Shown here: positions 51,189-59,873 of the stretch, piece by piece | How positions within the stretch are numbered: position 1 is the stretch's first letter | Layout: each line of letters starts with the position of its first letter | Origin: Nitrospirota bacterium | Lineage (GTDB): Bacteria > Nitrospirota > Nitrospiria > Nitrospirales > Nitrospiraceae | Length of the DNA stretch: 64,000 bases | Direction: 5' to 3' | NCBI GenBank assembly: GCA_030684575.1 | Contig: JAUXVD010000008.1 | Location: 124,001-188,000, forward strand | Program-made: the position numbers and the translations under genes | The notes under the pieces: generated by a model | Seen by the model: only the letters and a program-made list of their open reading frames with translations | The model's database searches: none | What the model was told of the DNA's origin: nothing

Positions 51189-52363
51189 AGGCAGAGGTCG
51201 TCGAGCCAGGCTCCGTTCTCGGTGTTCTGGGCGGCGGACAATTGGGCGCCATGTTCACCATGGCCGCTCGCCGTCTTGGTTATCAGGTCGCCGTGTGGGA
51301 CCCCGATCCAGAGGCGCCTGCCCATCGTTTTGCCACACACAACTTTTCAGTACCCTTTCACGATCAGCCCAGTCTTGTGCGGTTTGCCGACCTGGTCAGC
51401 GCCGTGACCTATGAATGGGAAAATATTCCTGCGGAACTCTGTCGTGCGTTGGAGCAGCGGAAACCGGTTCGTCCGTCGAGTGCCGTCCTAAACGTGATTC
51501 AGGATCGCCTCGAACAAAAGGGGTTCTTGGCCTCCAACGGATTCCCCGTTCCTTCGTTTGCCACCCTGACAGCACCCGATCAATTAGCGGCAACCGTCCG
51601 ACAGGTTGGCTATCCCGCATTCTGTAAGACGGCGACGGCCGGTTATGACGGCAAAGGCCAGTGGCGCATTGGTCAGGAGTCCGATGTGCAGGAGGTGGAG
51701 CGGGCATTATTGGAATCCGTCCGCCCCGGCATGCGGTGGATCGTGGAGTCGTATGTGCCGTTTGAACGTGAACTCTCGATCCTGGTGGTCCGTGGATCGG
51801 ATGGGCAGAGTTGTACCTATCCGTTGGCTGAGAATGCACATGAAGAGGGGATACTTCGGACCACCATGGTGCCGGCGTTGACCTCTCTCATTCTGGCCGA
51901 ACGAGCGGCCGCTCTTGCACGTCAGGTCGTGGATCGTCTGGAAGGGGTCGGGGTCTTCTGCCTCGAATTATTTCAGCTGCCTAGCGGAGAACTGCTCATC
52001 AACGAAATCGCGCCTCGGCCCCATAACTCCGGCCACTATACGCTTGATGCCTGCAGTGTGTCTCAGTTTGAGCAACAGGTTCGTACGGCGAGTGGGATGC
52101 CGCTTGGTGAAGTGCGTTTGCTGAGCCCTGCCGTTATGGTGAATCTCATCGGGAATGATGTCGCGGCGATTACACATGGATCAGGCTGTCGAGCCTTGCT
52201 GGGTATCCCAGGTGCGGTGCTCCACCTCTATGGTAAACGTGAGATTCGTTCCCGTCGCAAAATGGGACATGTCACGTTTCTCGGCGAGACCGTCGGTCTT
52301 GCGCTCGATCGTGCGAAACCATTTCGTGACGGCCTGGCGAACGGTTTCCTCCCCTCAGCATAA
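51185..52363 (+). CDS. purK: 5-(carboxyamino)imidazole ribonucleotide synthase
   Basis: The 392-residue ATP-grasp protein starts with [25 protein letters not shown] and has the ATP-grasp core ([62 protein letters not shown]). It makes N5-CAIR from AIR, bicarbonate and ATP, the step before PurE. The GTG start at 51185 overlaps the purE stop as GTGA. Confidence 0.95.
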   Translation: MKAEVVEPGSVLGVLGGGQLGAMFTMAARRLGYQVAVWDPDPEAPAHRFATHNFSVPFHDQPSLVRFADLVSAVTYEWENIPAELCRALEQRKPVRPSSAVLNVIQDRLEQKGFLASNGFPVPSFATLTAPDQLAATVRQVGYPAFCKTATAGYDGKGQWRIGQESDVQEVERALLESVRPGMRWIVESYVPFERELSILVVRGSDGQSCTYPLAENAHEEGILRTTMVPALTSLILAERAAALARQVVDRLEGVGVFCLELFQLPSGELLINEIAPRPHNSGHYTLDACSVSQFEQQVRTASGMPLGEVRLLSPAVMVNLIGNDVAAITHGSGCRALLGIPGAVLHLYGKREIRSRRKMGHVTFLGETVGLALDRAKPFRDGLANGFLPSA

Positions 52364-52713
52364 ACACCTTCATGGATCAGTCTGGTTCCTATCCGGCATC
52401 AACCGAGAGGATGCTGTCGGGTGAGCCAACATTATCGGCCTCGGTAATCAGGCAACGCCAATCTGAGAGCCGCTTTCTGGCCATCAGGTACCGTTCTATT
52501 TTGTGACTTGCTGTAGGGGGATGGATAAAATGGTCCACCTTCTCAGTGCGTCGTTACTGGGAATGGCGGGGTTCTCCTCTGTTGGGGTATCGGTACGGGA
52601 CTTGCTCCACTCTGAACTGGTTGCAGGAAAACGATGTTGGCACGAGAGGCCACGACCGGTGGACTCGCTCAGCATCCTGTGAGTCTTTGGTATCCCAACA
52701 GGAGATGATGCAG
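52364..52713 (+). other. Intergenic region upstream of the second hybrid kinase
   Basis: These 350 bp hold no supported gene. The kinase frame stays open back to 52546, but that extension is rich in Trp, Arg and Cys and has no ribosome site, so it is probably not translated. No terminator after purK is obvious. Confidence 0.4.
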
Positions 52714-54564
52714 ATGAGCAGTTGCGCGGTTCCTTCTGAAAATCGTGCTGAGCCGCTGTTGGATGACTCGCGGTACGAGAGTGCAATTTCACGTCCACGA
52801 TATGTCGTGCTTCAGTCGCTGGTTGGGGTCATGTTGGCCTACCAGCTATTATCAGGAGGAGAGCTTTTCGCAAGCCATGTGACGAGCGAAGTGATGGTCG
52901 GCGGGTTGGCGGCGATGGTGCTGTGTCTGTTGTTGGTGCCGCTCTCAATTCTACAGGCTTCATGGTTCAGCGGAGCGCTGATCGGGATCGATACGCTGTT
53001 CGTCACTGCGACAATCTACCTGTCCGGTAATGCTCGCTCGGATCTCTATCTGTCGTATTTCCTGCTCATGCTCATTGCCGCTTCGGTGCGGCGGCTCTCC
53101 CACGTGATCGCCTTTTCCCTGCTGCTCTGTGCCGGATATGGATTCACCCTCTATCAAGGGGTCGTCCAAACTGGTTCATTGACGGTCGGGCATCTGATGG
53201 GGGTGCCGGTATTATTGGTGATGGCAACATTCTACGGACTCGCGTTGCAAACAATTGGGACTGAACGGCAACAGAAGTCATTCTTGATGGAGAGTATCGA
53301 GACCTTGAAAGAAACTGAGCAGGCCTTGCAGGGTTCGCGTGACCAGTTGGAGGCCCGTATCAAGGCGCTCAAGGGGGATCTCTCACGAGCGAATGAGCAA
53401 GTCCGGCAGGAGCAGCAAGAGCGGCAAGGTCTGGAGACGCAATTACTTGAAGCGCAGAAGATGGAGGCGATCGGTCGAGTTGCCGGTGGGATTGCCAGCG
53501 AACTCAATCATCTGGTGTCCGTGATCGGGCGGCAGACGGGCGTTGTCCTCTCCTCTCTCAAGGCGGGCGACCCGCTGTATCGGCCGGTCGATGACATCTT
53601 TCGGAGTGGAGGCCGGGCAGCAGCCCTGACGGCGCAATTGTCCGGACTGGGCCTCCATGACGGCCACTTTCGGCAGGTGCTGTCGGTCAAGGCCGTGCTG
53701 GAGGAGATTCGTGGGGTGATCAGAGGGTTGCTGCCTGCGTCGATTGAGCTGGATCTAGTCATCGACCATGCACCGATGGATGTCGAGGTTGACCGTGAAG
53801 GACTCGAACAGGTTCTGCTGCATCTTGCGGTCAATGCGCGGGAAGCCATGTCACAGGGAGGCCGGCTTCGGATTGAAGCGAAGCCTCTGTCCAGTGGGCA
53901 TGAGACTGTATCGGTGAGTGGTGAGGGGAGGCATCAGTCCAAGGTGCTGATTCAAGTGAGCGATACGGGAAGCGGGATGAGTCTCGAGACCCAGTCGCAC
54001 ATGTTTGAGCCCTTCTTCTCCACAAAAGAAATGAATGTGGGACTTGGACTCACCGCAGTCTATGGCATCGTGAAACAAAGTGCAGGCCAGGTCGAGGTGG
54101 TGAGTCAGCCAGGCCAAGGCACCGTGGTGCGGGTGGTGTTGCCCCGTGCCCCACAGGGTCGGCCGCTCGCGCCATCGCTTCAGCCTCAGGTTTCCGCCAA
54201 AGGCCAGGAGACGGTGCTCTTGGTGGATGCAAATGAAATTGACCGCAAGCTCGCACTCTCCACGCTATTGCGGCATCGCTATCAGGTTTTGGAGGCGAGC
54301 TCGTCCGTTGAAGCGTTGCTGCTCACGCAGCAACATCCTGGATCCGTCCATGTGACCGTGAGCGATCTCATCATGCCGGAGATTGGTGGGCGTGACTTAG
54401 CCACACGGTTGCTGGCGCAACATCCGATGATGAAACCGCTCTTCGTCTCTGGTTATGATGATCAGGCGATGGTATCGCATCGACTCAACCCGAAATACCT
54501 CTTGCGGCGCCCCTATCGACAAACTGGGTTGGTGGAAAAGGTGCGTGAACTGCTCGATGCATGA
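52714..54564 (+). CDS. Membrane hybrid kinase-like protein lacking the phospho-acceptor histidine
   Basis: The 616-residue protein has six predicted membrane helices (about 30-180), a coiled coil (185-250), a dimerisation region, a HATPase domain and a receiver. The expected GGIAHDFNNL motif reads GGIASELNHL, so the phospho-acceptor histidine is S262. The ATP-binding domain is intact (LHLAVNAREAM, DTGSGM, FEPFFST, GLGLTAVYG). The receiver keeps its aspartate (VSDLIMPE) but has DA for the acidic pair and R for the conserved lysine (RRPYRQ). It may act as a scaffold or modulate another kinase. The start at 52714 follows GGAG by nine bases. Confidence 0.85.
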   Translation: MSSCAVPSENRAEPLLDDSRYESAISRPRYVVLQSLVGVMLAYQLLSGGELFASHVTSEVMVGGLAAMVLCLLLVPLSILQASWFSGALIGIDTLFVTATIYLSGNARSDLYLSYFLLMLIAASVRRLSHVIAFSLLLCAGYGFTLYQGVVQTGSLTVGHLMGVPVLLVMATFYGLALQTIGTERQQKSFLMESIETLKETEQALQGSRDQLEARIKALKGDLSRANEQVRQEQQERQGLETQLLEAQKMEAIGRVAGGIASELNHLVSVIGRQTGVVLSSLKAGDPLYRPVDDIFRSGGRAAALTAQLSGLGLHDGHFRQVLSVKAVLEEIRGVIRGLLPASIELDLVIDHAPMDVEVDREGLEQVLLHLAVNAREAMSQGGRLRIEAKPLSSGHETVSVSGEGRHQSKVLIQVSDTGSGMSLETQSHMFEPFFSTKEMNVGLGLTAVYGIVKQSAGQVEVVSQPGQGTVVRVVLPRAPQGRPLAPSLQPQVSAKGQETVLLVDANEIDRKLALSTLLRHRYQVLEASSSVEALLLTQQHPGSVHVTVSDLIMPEIGGRDLATRLLAQHPMMKPLFVSGYDDQAMVSHRLNPKYLLRRPYRQTGLVEKVRELLDA

Positions 54565-54648
54565 GTGATGGGTGGTTTCTTGGCTCTGTTTGGCTCATCC
54601 GGTTTTTCTGGTTGGTTCCGTTCAACCAAATAAACCAGGCTAGTTCTC

Positions 54649-55344
54649 TCACCCGCTTCTGTCGCTTGCGCCAAAGAAGGGTACGTTCGGGCGCTTGAAC
54701 AGACCGATCAGCGCCATTCCAGCGAGAAATCCGCCGATATGGGCGAAGAAGGCCACACCTCCACCTGTGCTGCCGATGCTCATTCCGCCACTGAAGAGTT
54801 GCATCACAAACCACATGCCGAGGACGAAACCAGCCGCCACCTTCGTGAGACCCAGGCCCGGTATCAACACCAGCACGCGGGCTCGCGGGAACAACAACAC
54901 ATAGGCGCCTAAGACACCGGAAATGGCGCCGCTGGCTCCGACCATAGGAACAGTTGAAGACGGATCGGTTACGGCGTGACTCAAGGCGGCGAGGATTCCG
55001 CATGTCAGGTAGAACAGCGCGTATTTCGTATGCCCCATGACGTCTTCGATGTTGTTCCCGAAGACCCAGAGGTAGAGCATATTGCCGATGAGGTGCATCC
55101 AGCCGCCGTGGAGAAACATGCTCGTGATCAACGTGGCATAGGGGGGGATGGCCACACTCGTTTCGGAGAGGCCTGCCTGTCCGAACACAAGCGCCGGGAT
55201 CGCTCCGTACTGGAAGACGAAGGTATTGTCAGGGCCGACAGGAAGGCTGATCTGATAGAGAAAGACGAAGACGCAGGCCGCGATAGAAGTAACTGTGACC
55301 ACCGGCGTCAGCTCGGTCGGGTTATCGTCGTGCAGAGGGATCAC
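54649..55344 (-). CDS. Rhomboid-family intramembrane serine protease
   Basis: The 231-residue protein has six membrane helices and the rhomboid catalytic dyad: serine in VGASGAISGVLGAY and histidine in FFAHIGGFLAGM. The L1-loop/oxyanion region FLHGGWMHLIGNMLYLWVFGNNIED is also present. It cleaves membrane proteins within the bilayer; substrates are unknown. The GTG start at 55344 has AAGGG five bases upstream and lies eight bases after the DHH gene stop, so the two are cotranscribed. Confidence 0.88.
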   Translation of the reverse strand: MIPLHDDNPTELTPVVTVTSIAACVFVFLYQISLPVGPDNTFVFQYGAIPALVFGQAGLSETSVAIPPYATLITSMFLHGGWMHLIGNMLYLWVFGNNIEDVMGHTKYALFYLTCGILAALSHAVTDPSSTVPMVGASGAISGVLGAYVLLFPRARVLVLIPGLGLTKVAAGFVLGMWFVMQLFSGGMSIGSTGGGVAFFAHIGGFLAGMALIGLFKRPNVPFFGASDRSG

Positions 55345-55351
55345 GGTGCCC

Positions 55352-56242
55352 TTATTGCGAGGGAGGGCGGCGACGGTCGATGACCGATCGGGGCAGTGCT
55401 GGATTATCCGGCAAGGTGCCATCGGGGCCCAGCAGGACTGAGAACCCGGCTGCATGGGTATGGCCGCCACCGCCGAAGGACGCGGCAATGGCTCCCACAT
55501 CCGCCCCGTCTTCTCTCGAGCGCATGCTGTAATAGCGGCGTCCGTCGCGATCGTGCCACATGACGCAGAACGGATGTTCCGCAGACAGGCGTTCACCGAT
55601 CTGACTGGTCAGGACTGCGCTTTGGACTGACGGGACGACGGCTCCGTGAAAGTCGATCAACATCGCCTGCGCCGCGAGTTTGCTCACGAGTTCGTTTTCA
55701 TAACGGAGGATGGCTCGACCCTCCTGTTCCAACTCCTTCTGCTTAAAGTTACTCCAGAGCTGGTAGTCGAACGGGTACGACGCCACAGCGGCGCTGATTT
55801 CTCGACTGGAAGGGAGCGCCCAGGTCCAGAGGTCTTTGTCTTGAATATAGTTGAGGAGCCAAGGCGCCGGTCGGTCGTGAGCCCATTCCCAGGCCAGGAC
55901 CGCCCCCGATTTTTTCATGTCGAAATAGGCATAGGGAAGGCCGGTCAGGGCCTTCTCTGCGGTGATGTGATGATCGAGCACGAGGAGCGCCTGCGTCTGT
56001 GCGGCCATGATTACCAACGTCTCGCGGGCATAACTGAAATCCACGATGACGACCCGTTGGTCTTCTAGCCCTCCAGGCGGCGGGTTGCCGTGTTTAACGG
56101 GAATGAACCGAGCCCTGGGGAATTGATTCCAGATTGCCCAAGCGGCGCCGAATCCATCGGCGCATTCGGCGTGATACAGCACGACCGTGGGTGGCTCACT
56201 GAACGGGTGTTGTATACGGGATGCGATCATCGTGGCGAGCAT
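55352..56242 (-). CDS. DHH-family phosphoesterase
   Basis: The 296-residue protein has the DHH-superfamily metal motifs: HAECADGFGAA (motif I), VDFSYARE (II) and LDHHITAEKAL (III). The DHHA1-type nucleic-acid-binding end GGGGHTHAAGFSV also fits. Members hydrolyse small phosphodiesters, such as nanoRNA, or polyphosphates; this one cannot be assigned more precisely. The frame is open to 56242. MIASRI at 56230 is an alternative start. Confidence 0.82.
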   Translation of the reverse strand: MLATMIASRIQHPFSEPPTVVLYHAECADGFGAAWAIWNQFPRARFIPVKHGNPPPGGLEDQRVVIVDFSYARETLVIMAAQTQALLVLDHHITAEKALTGLPYAYFDMKKSGAVLAWEWAHDRPAPWLLNYIQDKDLWTWALPSSREISAAVASYPFDYQLWSNFKQKELEQEGRAILRYENELVSKLAAQAMLIDFHGAVVPSVQSAVLTSQIGERLSAEHPFCVMWHDRDGRRYYSMRSREDGADVGAIAASFGGGGHTHAAGFSVLLGPDGTLPDNPALPRSVIDRRRPPSQ

Positions 56243-56286
56243 AGCATGAGGCTTTGTCGAGACAAAAGCCTCTTTATGCCGTGCGA

Positions 56287-57342
56287 TCAGAGATTGTTGA
56301 GATGGTCGATGAGCTGACGCAGCCGACTGGCGCTTCGGCGGTTGGAGATGAAGGTTAAACGAGATAAGTCCCTCAAGTCCGGTTCGTCGAGTTCTTCGGG
56401 AAGTGGACCGCGCAGCTCAAAGGTGCCCTCGGACAAAAGATCGCCGAATGTATCATGAAGGGCGGCCACCTGTTCGGGGGAGATGGCGGTTTGTAACCGC
56501 ATGGTCAACAAGCGTCCTACATACCGGATGGAATGGAATCGGCGATAGAAGTGTTTGATCTCATCGATGGCCTCGTCCACGGATGTGGTGATTTTGAAGA
56601 GGCTGAGATCTTCAGGGTTGATCAGTTTACGAGCCAGCAGTTGGCGTGTGACGAAGCCGTACCAGTCGTCCCAATAGTCGCACCCGGGAGCCTGGAGGCA
56701 GACGATCGGCTGAGGGTCGCTCTTGCCGGTTTGGGCGAGGGTCAGAATCTCAAAGCCTTCGTCATGCGTGCCAAAGCCGCCAGGGAACAAGGCAATTGCA
56801 TTGGCCTCTTTCTGAAAGATCAGTTTGCGCGTGAAGAAGTATTTGAAGGTGACGAGCTTGGGGTCATCGGCAATCGTGGCATTCGGGCCCTGCTCGAAGG
56901 GCAGCATGATGTTCACCCCGAAGCTGTTCTCGCGGCCGGCGCCTTCCTGACATGCCCGCATAATCCCGTCAGCCCCTCCGGTAATGACCATGAACCCTTC
57001 TTCGACGATCTGACGGGAAAATTGGAAGGCCATCTGATAGTTGGGGTCATCCGAGGCCGTGCGGGCCGATCCGAAGATGCTGATTTTGCGTCGATCACGG
57101 TAGTCATGAAAGACACGGAAGGCGTGGCGTAGCTCTTTGACGGCGCGGTTCACGATCTTGAGGTCCAAGGCATCCAGATGGGCATCGTGAAGCCGAAGCG
57201 TCCCGGCCAGGAGTTCCTTCATAATTGCGGCTTGCAGATCGTCTTCCGGGCTGTCGAGCAGGAGGCGAATCTGACCGAGCAACTCCTCGTTCGAAGGGAG
57301 GGCTCGGGAACGGGTCTGGGAGGTCTTCATTGGGTTATCCAT
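56287..57342 (-). CDS. LOG-family (TIGR00730-like) nucleotide-binding protein
   Basis: The 351-residue protein has the Rossmann-like LOG core: ISIFGSARTASDDPNY, FMVITGGADGIMRACQEGA, NIMLPFEQGPN and the catalytic PGGFGTHDEGFEIL. LOG proteins release cytokinin bases from their ribotides, but bacterial members often have other nucleotide-hydrolase roles and were once misnamed lysine decarboxylases. Helical N- and C-terminal extensions of ~70 and ~90 residues are present. The start at 57342 is tentative (57330 and 57360 are in frame). Confidence 0.83.
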   Translation of the reverse strand: MDNPMKTSQTRSRALPSNEELLGQIRLLLDSPEDDLQAAIMKELLAGTLRLHDAHLDALDLKIVNRAVKELRHAFRVFHDYRDRRKISIFGSARTASDDPNYQMAFQFSRQIVEEGFMVITGGADGIMRACQEGAGRENSFGVNIMLPFEQGPNATIADDPKLVTFKYFFTRKLIFQKEANAIALFPGGFGTHDEGFEILTLAQTGKSDPQPIVCLQAPGCDYWDDWYGFVTRQLLARKLINPEDLSLFKITTSVDEAIDEIKHFYRRFHSIRYVGRLLTMRLQTAISPEQVAALHDTFGDLLSEGTFELRGPLPEELDEPDLRDLSRLTFISNRRSASRLRQLIDHLNNL

Positions 57343-57428
57343 GTGTGGTACTGGCTCCATCCTCGGTCGAGAAAAAATACTACCAGGAGATTCTTGGTTG
57401 GTCAAAAGAATGGAGGATATTTGTGAGG

Positions 57429-58205
57429 TCAGGAACGATCGAGGGAGGGCGGCATGGTCTGAAGCGCCCAGGCCCTGATGCGTGAGAGGTCGGACGACGA
57501 GAGATCCGTGAATTGAATATCGACATGCCAGGTACGGGAGCCGCTCGCGGTCTCAGCTGGTTCTGCTTCGAGACTCTCGCTGGCCAGCACTTTTCCTCGA
57601 ATCGTCAGGGGCGTGTTTTGACCGGAAATGGAAAACGCCAGTACGACGTTCGTTTTTGGTATGAGCTTCGTCGCCGATTCGACTAATGCGCCGACATGGT
57701 TCAGTTGGATGATCATGGCATTATAGTTGAGCCCCTGAGCCGATGCGCGTCCGACCACACTCACCACTGAGTGAATTTTCGTGCGGCGCCGGGCCGGCGT
57801 GAGCATGAGGTCTTGTGCCGTAAGGACCCCAACCGGTTGGTTCTGTTTGGTGACGATCAAGAGCGATGTCCCTGTCGCCATCATGAGGACCGAGGCGTCT
57901 GCTAAGGCCTGGTCGTATTCGATGAATTGCACCGGGCGTGTCATGATCGCCCGGACTTCGATATCGTGCGGTTCGAGCCCTTGCGCGACAACTTTCTTGA
58001 CGATATCGGTCGGCGTCATCAGCCCGAACTGCGCGTCGGTATCCTTCACCAGCAGGCAGGGGGCCTGTTCTCGTTCAAGTAGCAGCGCCGCCTCGCTGAC
58101 GGAAATATCCCCGGGAATTTGCACGACTCCTGGCGTCATCATATGGGCAATCACAGTTGATAAAGGATTGGTTGTCTTGGCAGATGTATCATTGGTGTCC
58201 GACAT
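57429..58205 (-). CDS. CBS-domain pair fused to a PilZ-like domain
   Basis: The 258-residue protein has two CBS motifs (IAHMMTPGVVQIPGD...LMTPTDIVKKVV and VRAIMTRPVQFIEYD...VGVLTAQDLML) that form a Bateman module for adenine nucleotides. A ~120-residue beta-rich C-terminal part follows and resembles a PilZ domain without a clear c-di-GMP motif: RRRTKIHSVV stands where R-x3-R would be, and the D-x-S-x2-G motif is missing. It may link nucleotide levels to motility or envelope control; this is speculative. It is divergent from the MNIO-like gene. Confidence 0.68.
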   Translation of the reverse strand: MSDTNDTSAKTTNPLSTVIAHMMTPGVVQIPGDISVSEAALLLEREQAPCLLVKDTDAQFGLMTPTDIVKKVVAQGLEPHDIEVRAIMTRPVQFIEYDQALADASVLMMATGTSLLIVTKQNQPVGVLTAQDLMLTPARRRTKIHSVVSVVGRASAQGLNYNAMIIQLNHVGALVESATKLIPKTNVVLAFSISGQNTPLTIRGKVLASESLEAEPAETASGSRTWHVDIQFTDLSSSDLSRIRAWALQTMPPSLDRS

Positions 58206-58382
58206 GGGTTCGAGACCATCCTCGATTCGTCCTTGCACGATTCGTGAGGGTTTCGCCCCCGGCGACGTACGTCAAAGTATAGCAGACGGCGCGCCTTCGT
58301 TTGTGGCAAGGGCTTTCCTTGTCAAACAAGGGGTTGAGCGAATAGACTAGGAGAATTGTTCAGGCAGCACAAGGGTGGATTG

Positions 58383-59873
58383 ATGGTCGATCACGATTTG
58401 GTTTTTCAGGACTTTCACTGCCGACTCAGGCCGATCTCTCCGCTGGGGATGGGGCTGTCGGTCGACGTCTACTCCCCCGATGTGTTCGAGCTGGCGACAC
58501 AGCTCAAGGAGCGAGGCCTCCGGCCTGGCTATCTCGAAGTTTTTAAAGCGACCACGACTGCCCTGGCAACGGTTCGACAGGCGCTGCCGGAGATGTCGCT
58601 GGCCTACCATGGGGAAGGCCTCTGGATCACGCAGCCGGATGTTCAGGCCTCTCCATTTTTTCAGCAGGATGTCGGCGAGATGGTCACGCAGCTCAATAGC
58701 ATTCAGAGTCTCTGGCTGAATCATGAATGTGCCATGAAGCAAATGGCAGGCTACTCCTTTGGCACCTATGTGCCGCCACTCTATACGCCGCTGAGCGCCG
58801 AAGTGGTGGCCGACAATATTGCGACGATTCAGGCGGCGATGGATCGACAGGGGCGCCGGGCAGACGGGACCGCGCCACTGTTTCTGTTGGAAATGCCGCC
58901 GCTCACATATTTTTCCCCTGGCACGGTCCCTATCCCTCATTTTTTCCGGCTCGTCACCGCGCGAGTGCCCTGCGGTCTCGTGTTGGATATCGGGCACCTC
59001 TGGACGGTCTATCGCTATACGGCTGCCCGTCGACGAACGTCCCTCGCTCAATTCGTGAAGGAGTTCCTCGACGAATTTCCTCTGGAGCGGGTGGTCGAGA
59101 TCCACGTGGCCGGGCTGGCCTGCCATGAGTCAAGTGATGGGGCTGAGCGGGGGGAGGGGCTTCCTGAATGGATCGACGCCCATGCTGCGCCGATTCCCTC
59201 AGTCCTCTTCACCATGCTCGACCAGGTTCTGGCCCATCCGAACCTCGTGAGCCTCAGGGCGGTGGCGCTTGAAGTGGATACGAAGCCGATCGAGATGATC
59301 GTGGAGGAATATGCGGAGGCCGTTCGGCGTTTCTCACCCGTCGTTCAGCAGGCGATGGCCCGAGGAATGGCAGCGGCATGGCCGATGGACGGGATGCGTC
59401 CTTCATGTTCAGTTCCGAAGCCGATGCACGAGTCTGACCGACAACAGTTGCGTGACGACTATGCGCGTTATGCGCAAATCATCTCAGGGAAAATTCCCGC
59501 TACGGGTCAGGAATGGCAGGCGGTGGCCGCGGATCAGGCAGGGCTCACATCCTATCGGATGTCCTATCTACCCCACGAGATCCTCCATTGGGGAGGAGAC
59601 CTCGTCGAGATGTTTCCCCAGACCTGTAAGCTCCTCGCGGAGCGGGGTGTCTGCCTCACCGAGTTTGTGTCCTTCTGGTTTCGCGCGCCACGCCCGATCA
59701 CGCAGTCCTACGATTTCTTTCTCCTGAAGATCGACCGGTTCCTCGAATTTGTGACGGAGTCTGCGCCGGACGTAGGGATCGCTGCTCAACAGGAAGGCGA
59801 TCAGTTACGACTGGCCTATGCGCAGGCGAATGAAGTCGGAGAACGGGTGCTGGAGATGGAGCCATCCGTATGA
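58383..59873 (+). CDS. DUF692/MNIO-like multinuclear iron oxidase fused to a DUF2063-like partner domain
   Basis: Residues 15-300 of 496 follow the DUF692 (MNIO, MbnB/TglH-type) TIM-barrel: LEVF, H76 (LAYHGEGLW), H114-E115 (LNHE), PPLYTPLSAEVV, E170 (LLEMPP), D202 and H205 (LDIGHL), H241 (EIHVAG), D265 and H267 (DAHAAPI) and E297 (LEVD). All metal-ligand positions appear filled. Residues 310-496 resemble the partner protein that usually accompanies these enzymes (DUF2063/HvfC-BufC): YRMSYLPHEIL, DLVEMFPQTCKLL, LTEFVSFWFRAPRP and DRFLEFV. MNIO enzymes modify cysteines or other residues of RiPP precursor peptides. No precursor gene is adjacent. The ATG at 58383 has AAGG eight bases upstream. 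The dus start overlaps its stop. Confidence 0.75.
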   Translation: MVDHDLVFQDFHCRLRPISPLGMGLSVDVYSPDVFELATQLKERGLRPGYLEVFKATTTALATVRQALPEMSLAYHGEGLWITQPDVQASPFFQQDVGEMVTQLNSIQSLWLNHECAMKQMAGYSFGTYVPPLYTPLSAEVVADNIATIQAAMDRQGRRADGTAPLFLLEMPPLTYFSPGTVPIPHFFRLVTARVPCGLVLDIGHLWTVYRYTAARRRTSLAQFVKEFLDEFPLERVVEIHVAGLACHESSDGAERGEGLPEWIDAHAAPIPSVLFTMLDQVLAHPNLVSLRAVALEVDTKPIEMIVEEYAEAVRRFSPVVQQAMARGMAAAWPMDGMRPSCSVPKPMHESDRQQLRDDYARYAQIISGKIPATGQEWQAVAADQAGLTSYRMSYLPHEILHWGGDLVEMFPQTCKLLAERGVCLTEFVSFWFRAPRPITQSYDFFLLKIDRFLEFVTESAPDVGIAAQQEGDQLRLAYAQANEVGERVLEMEPSV

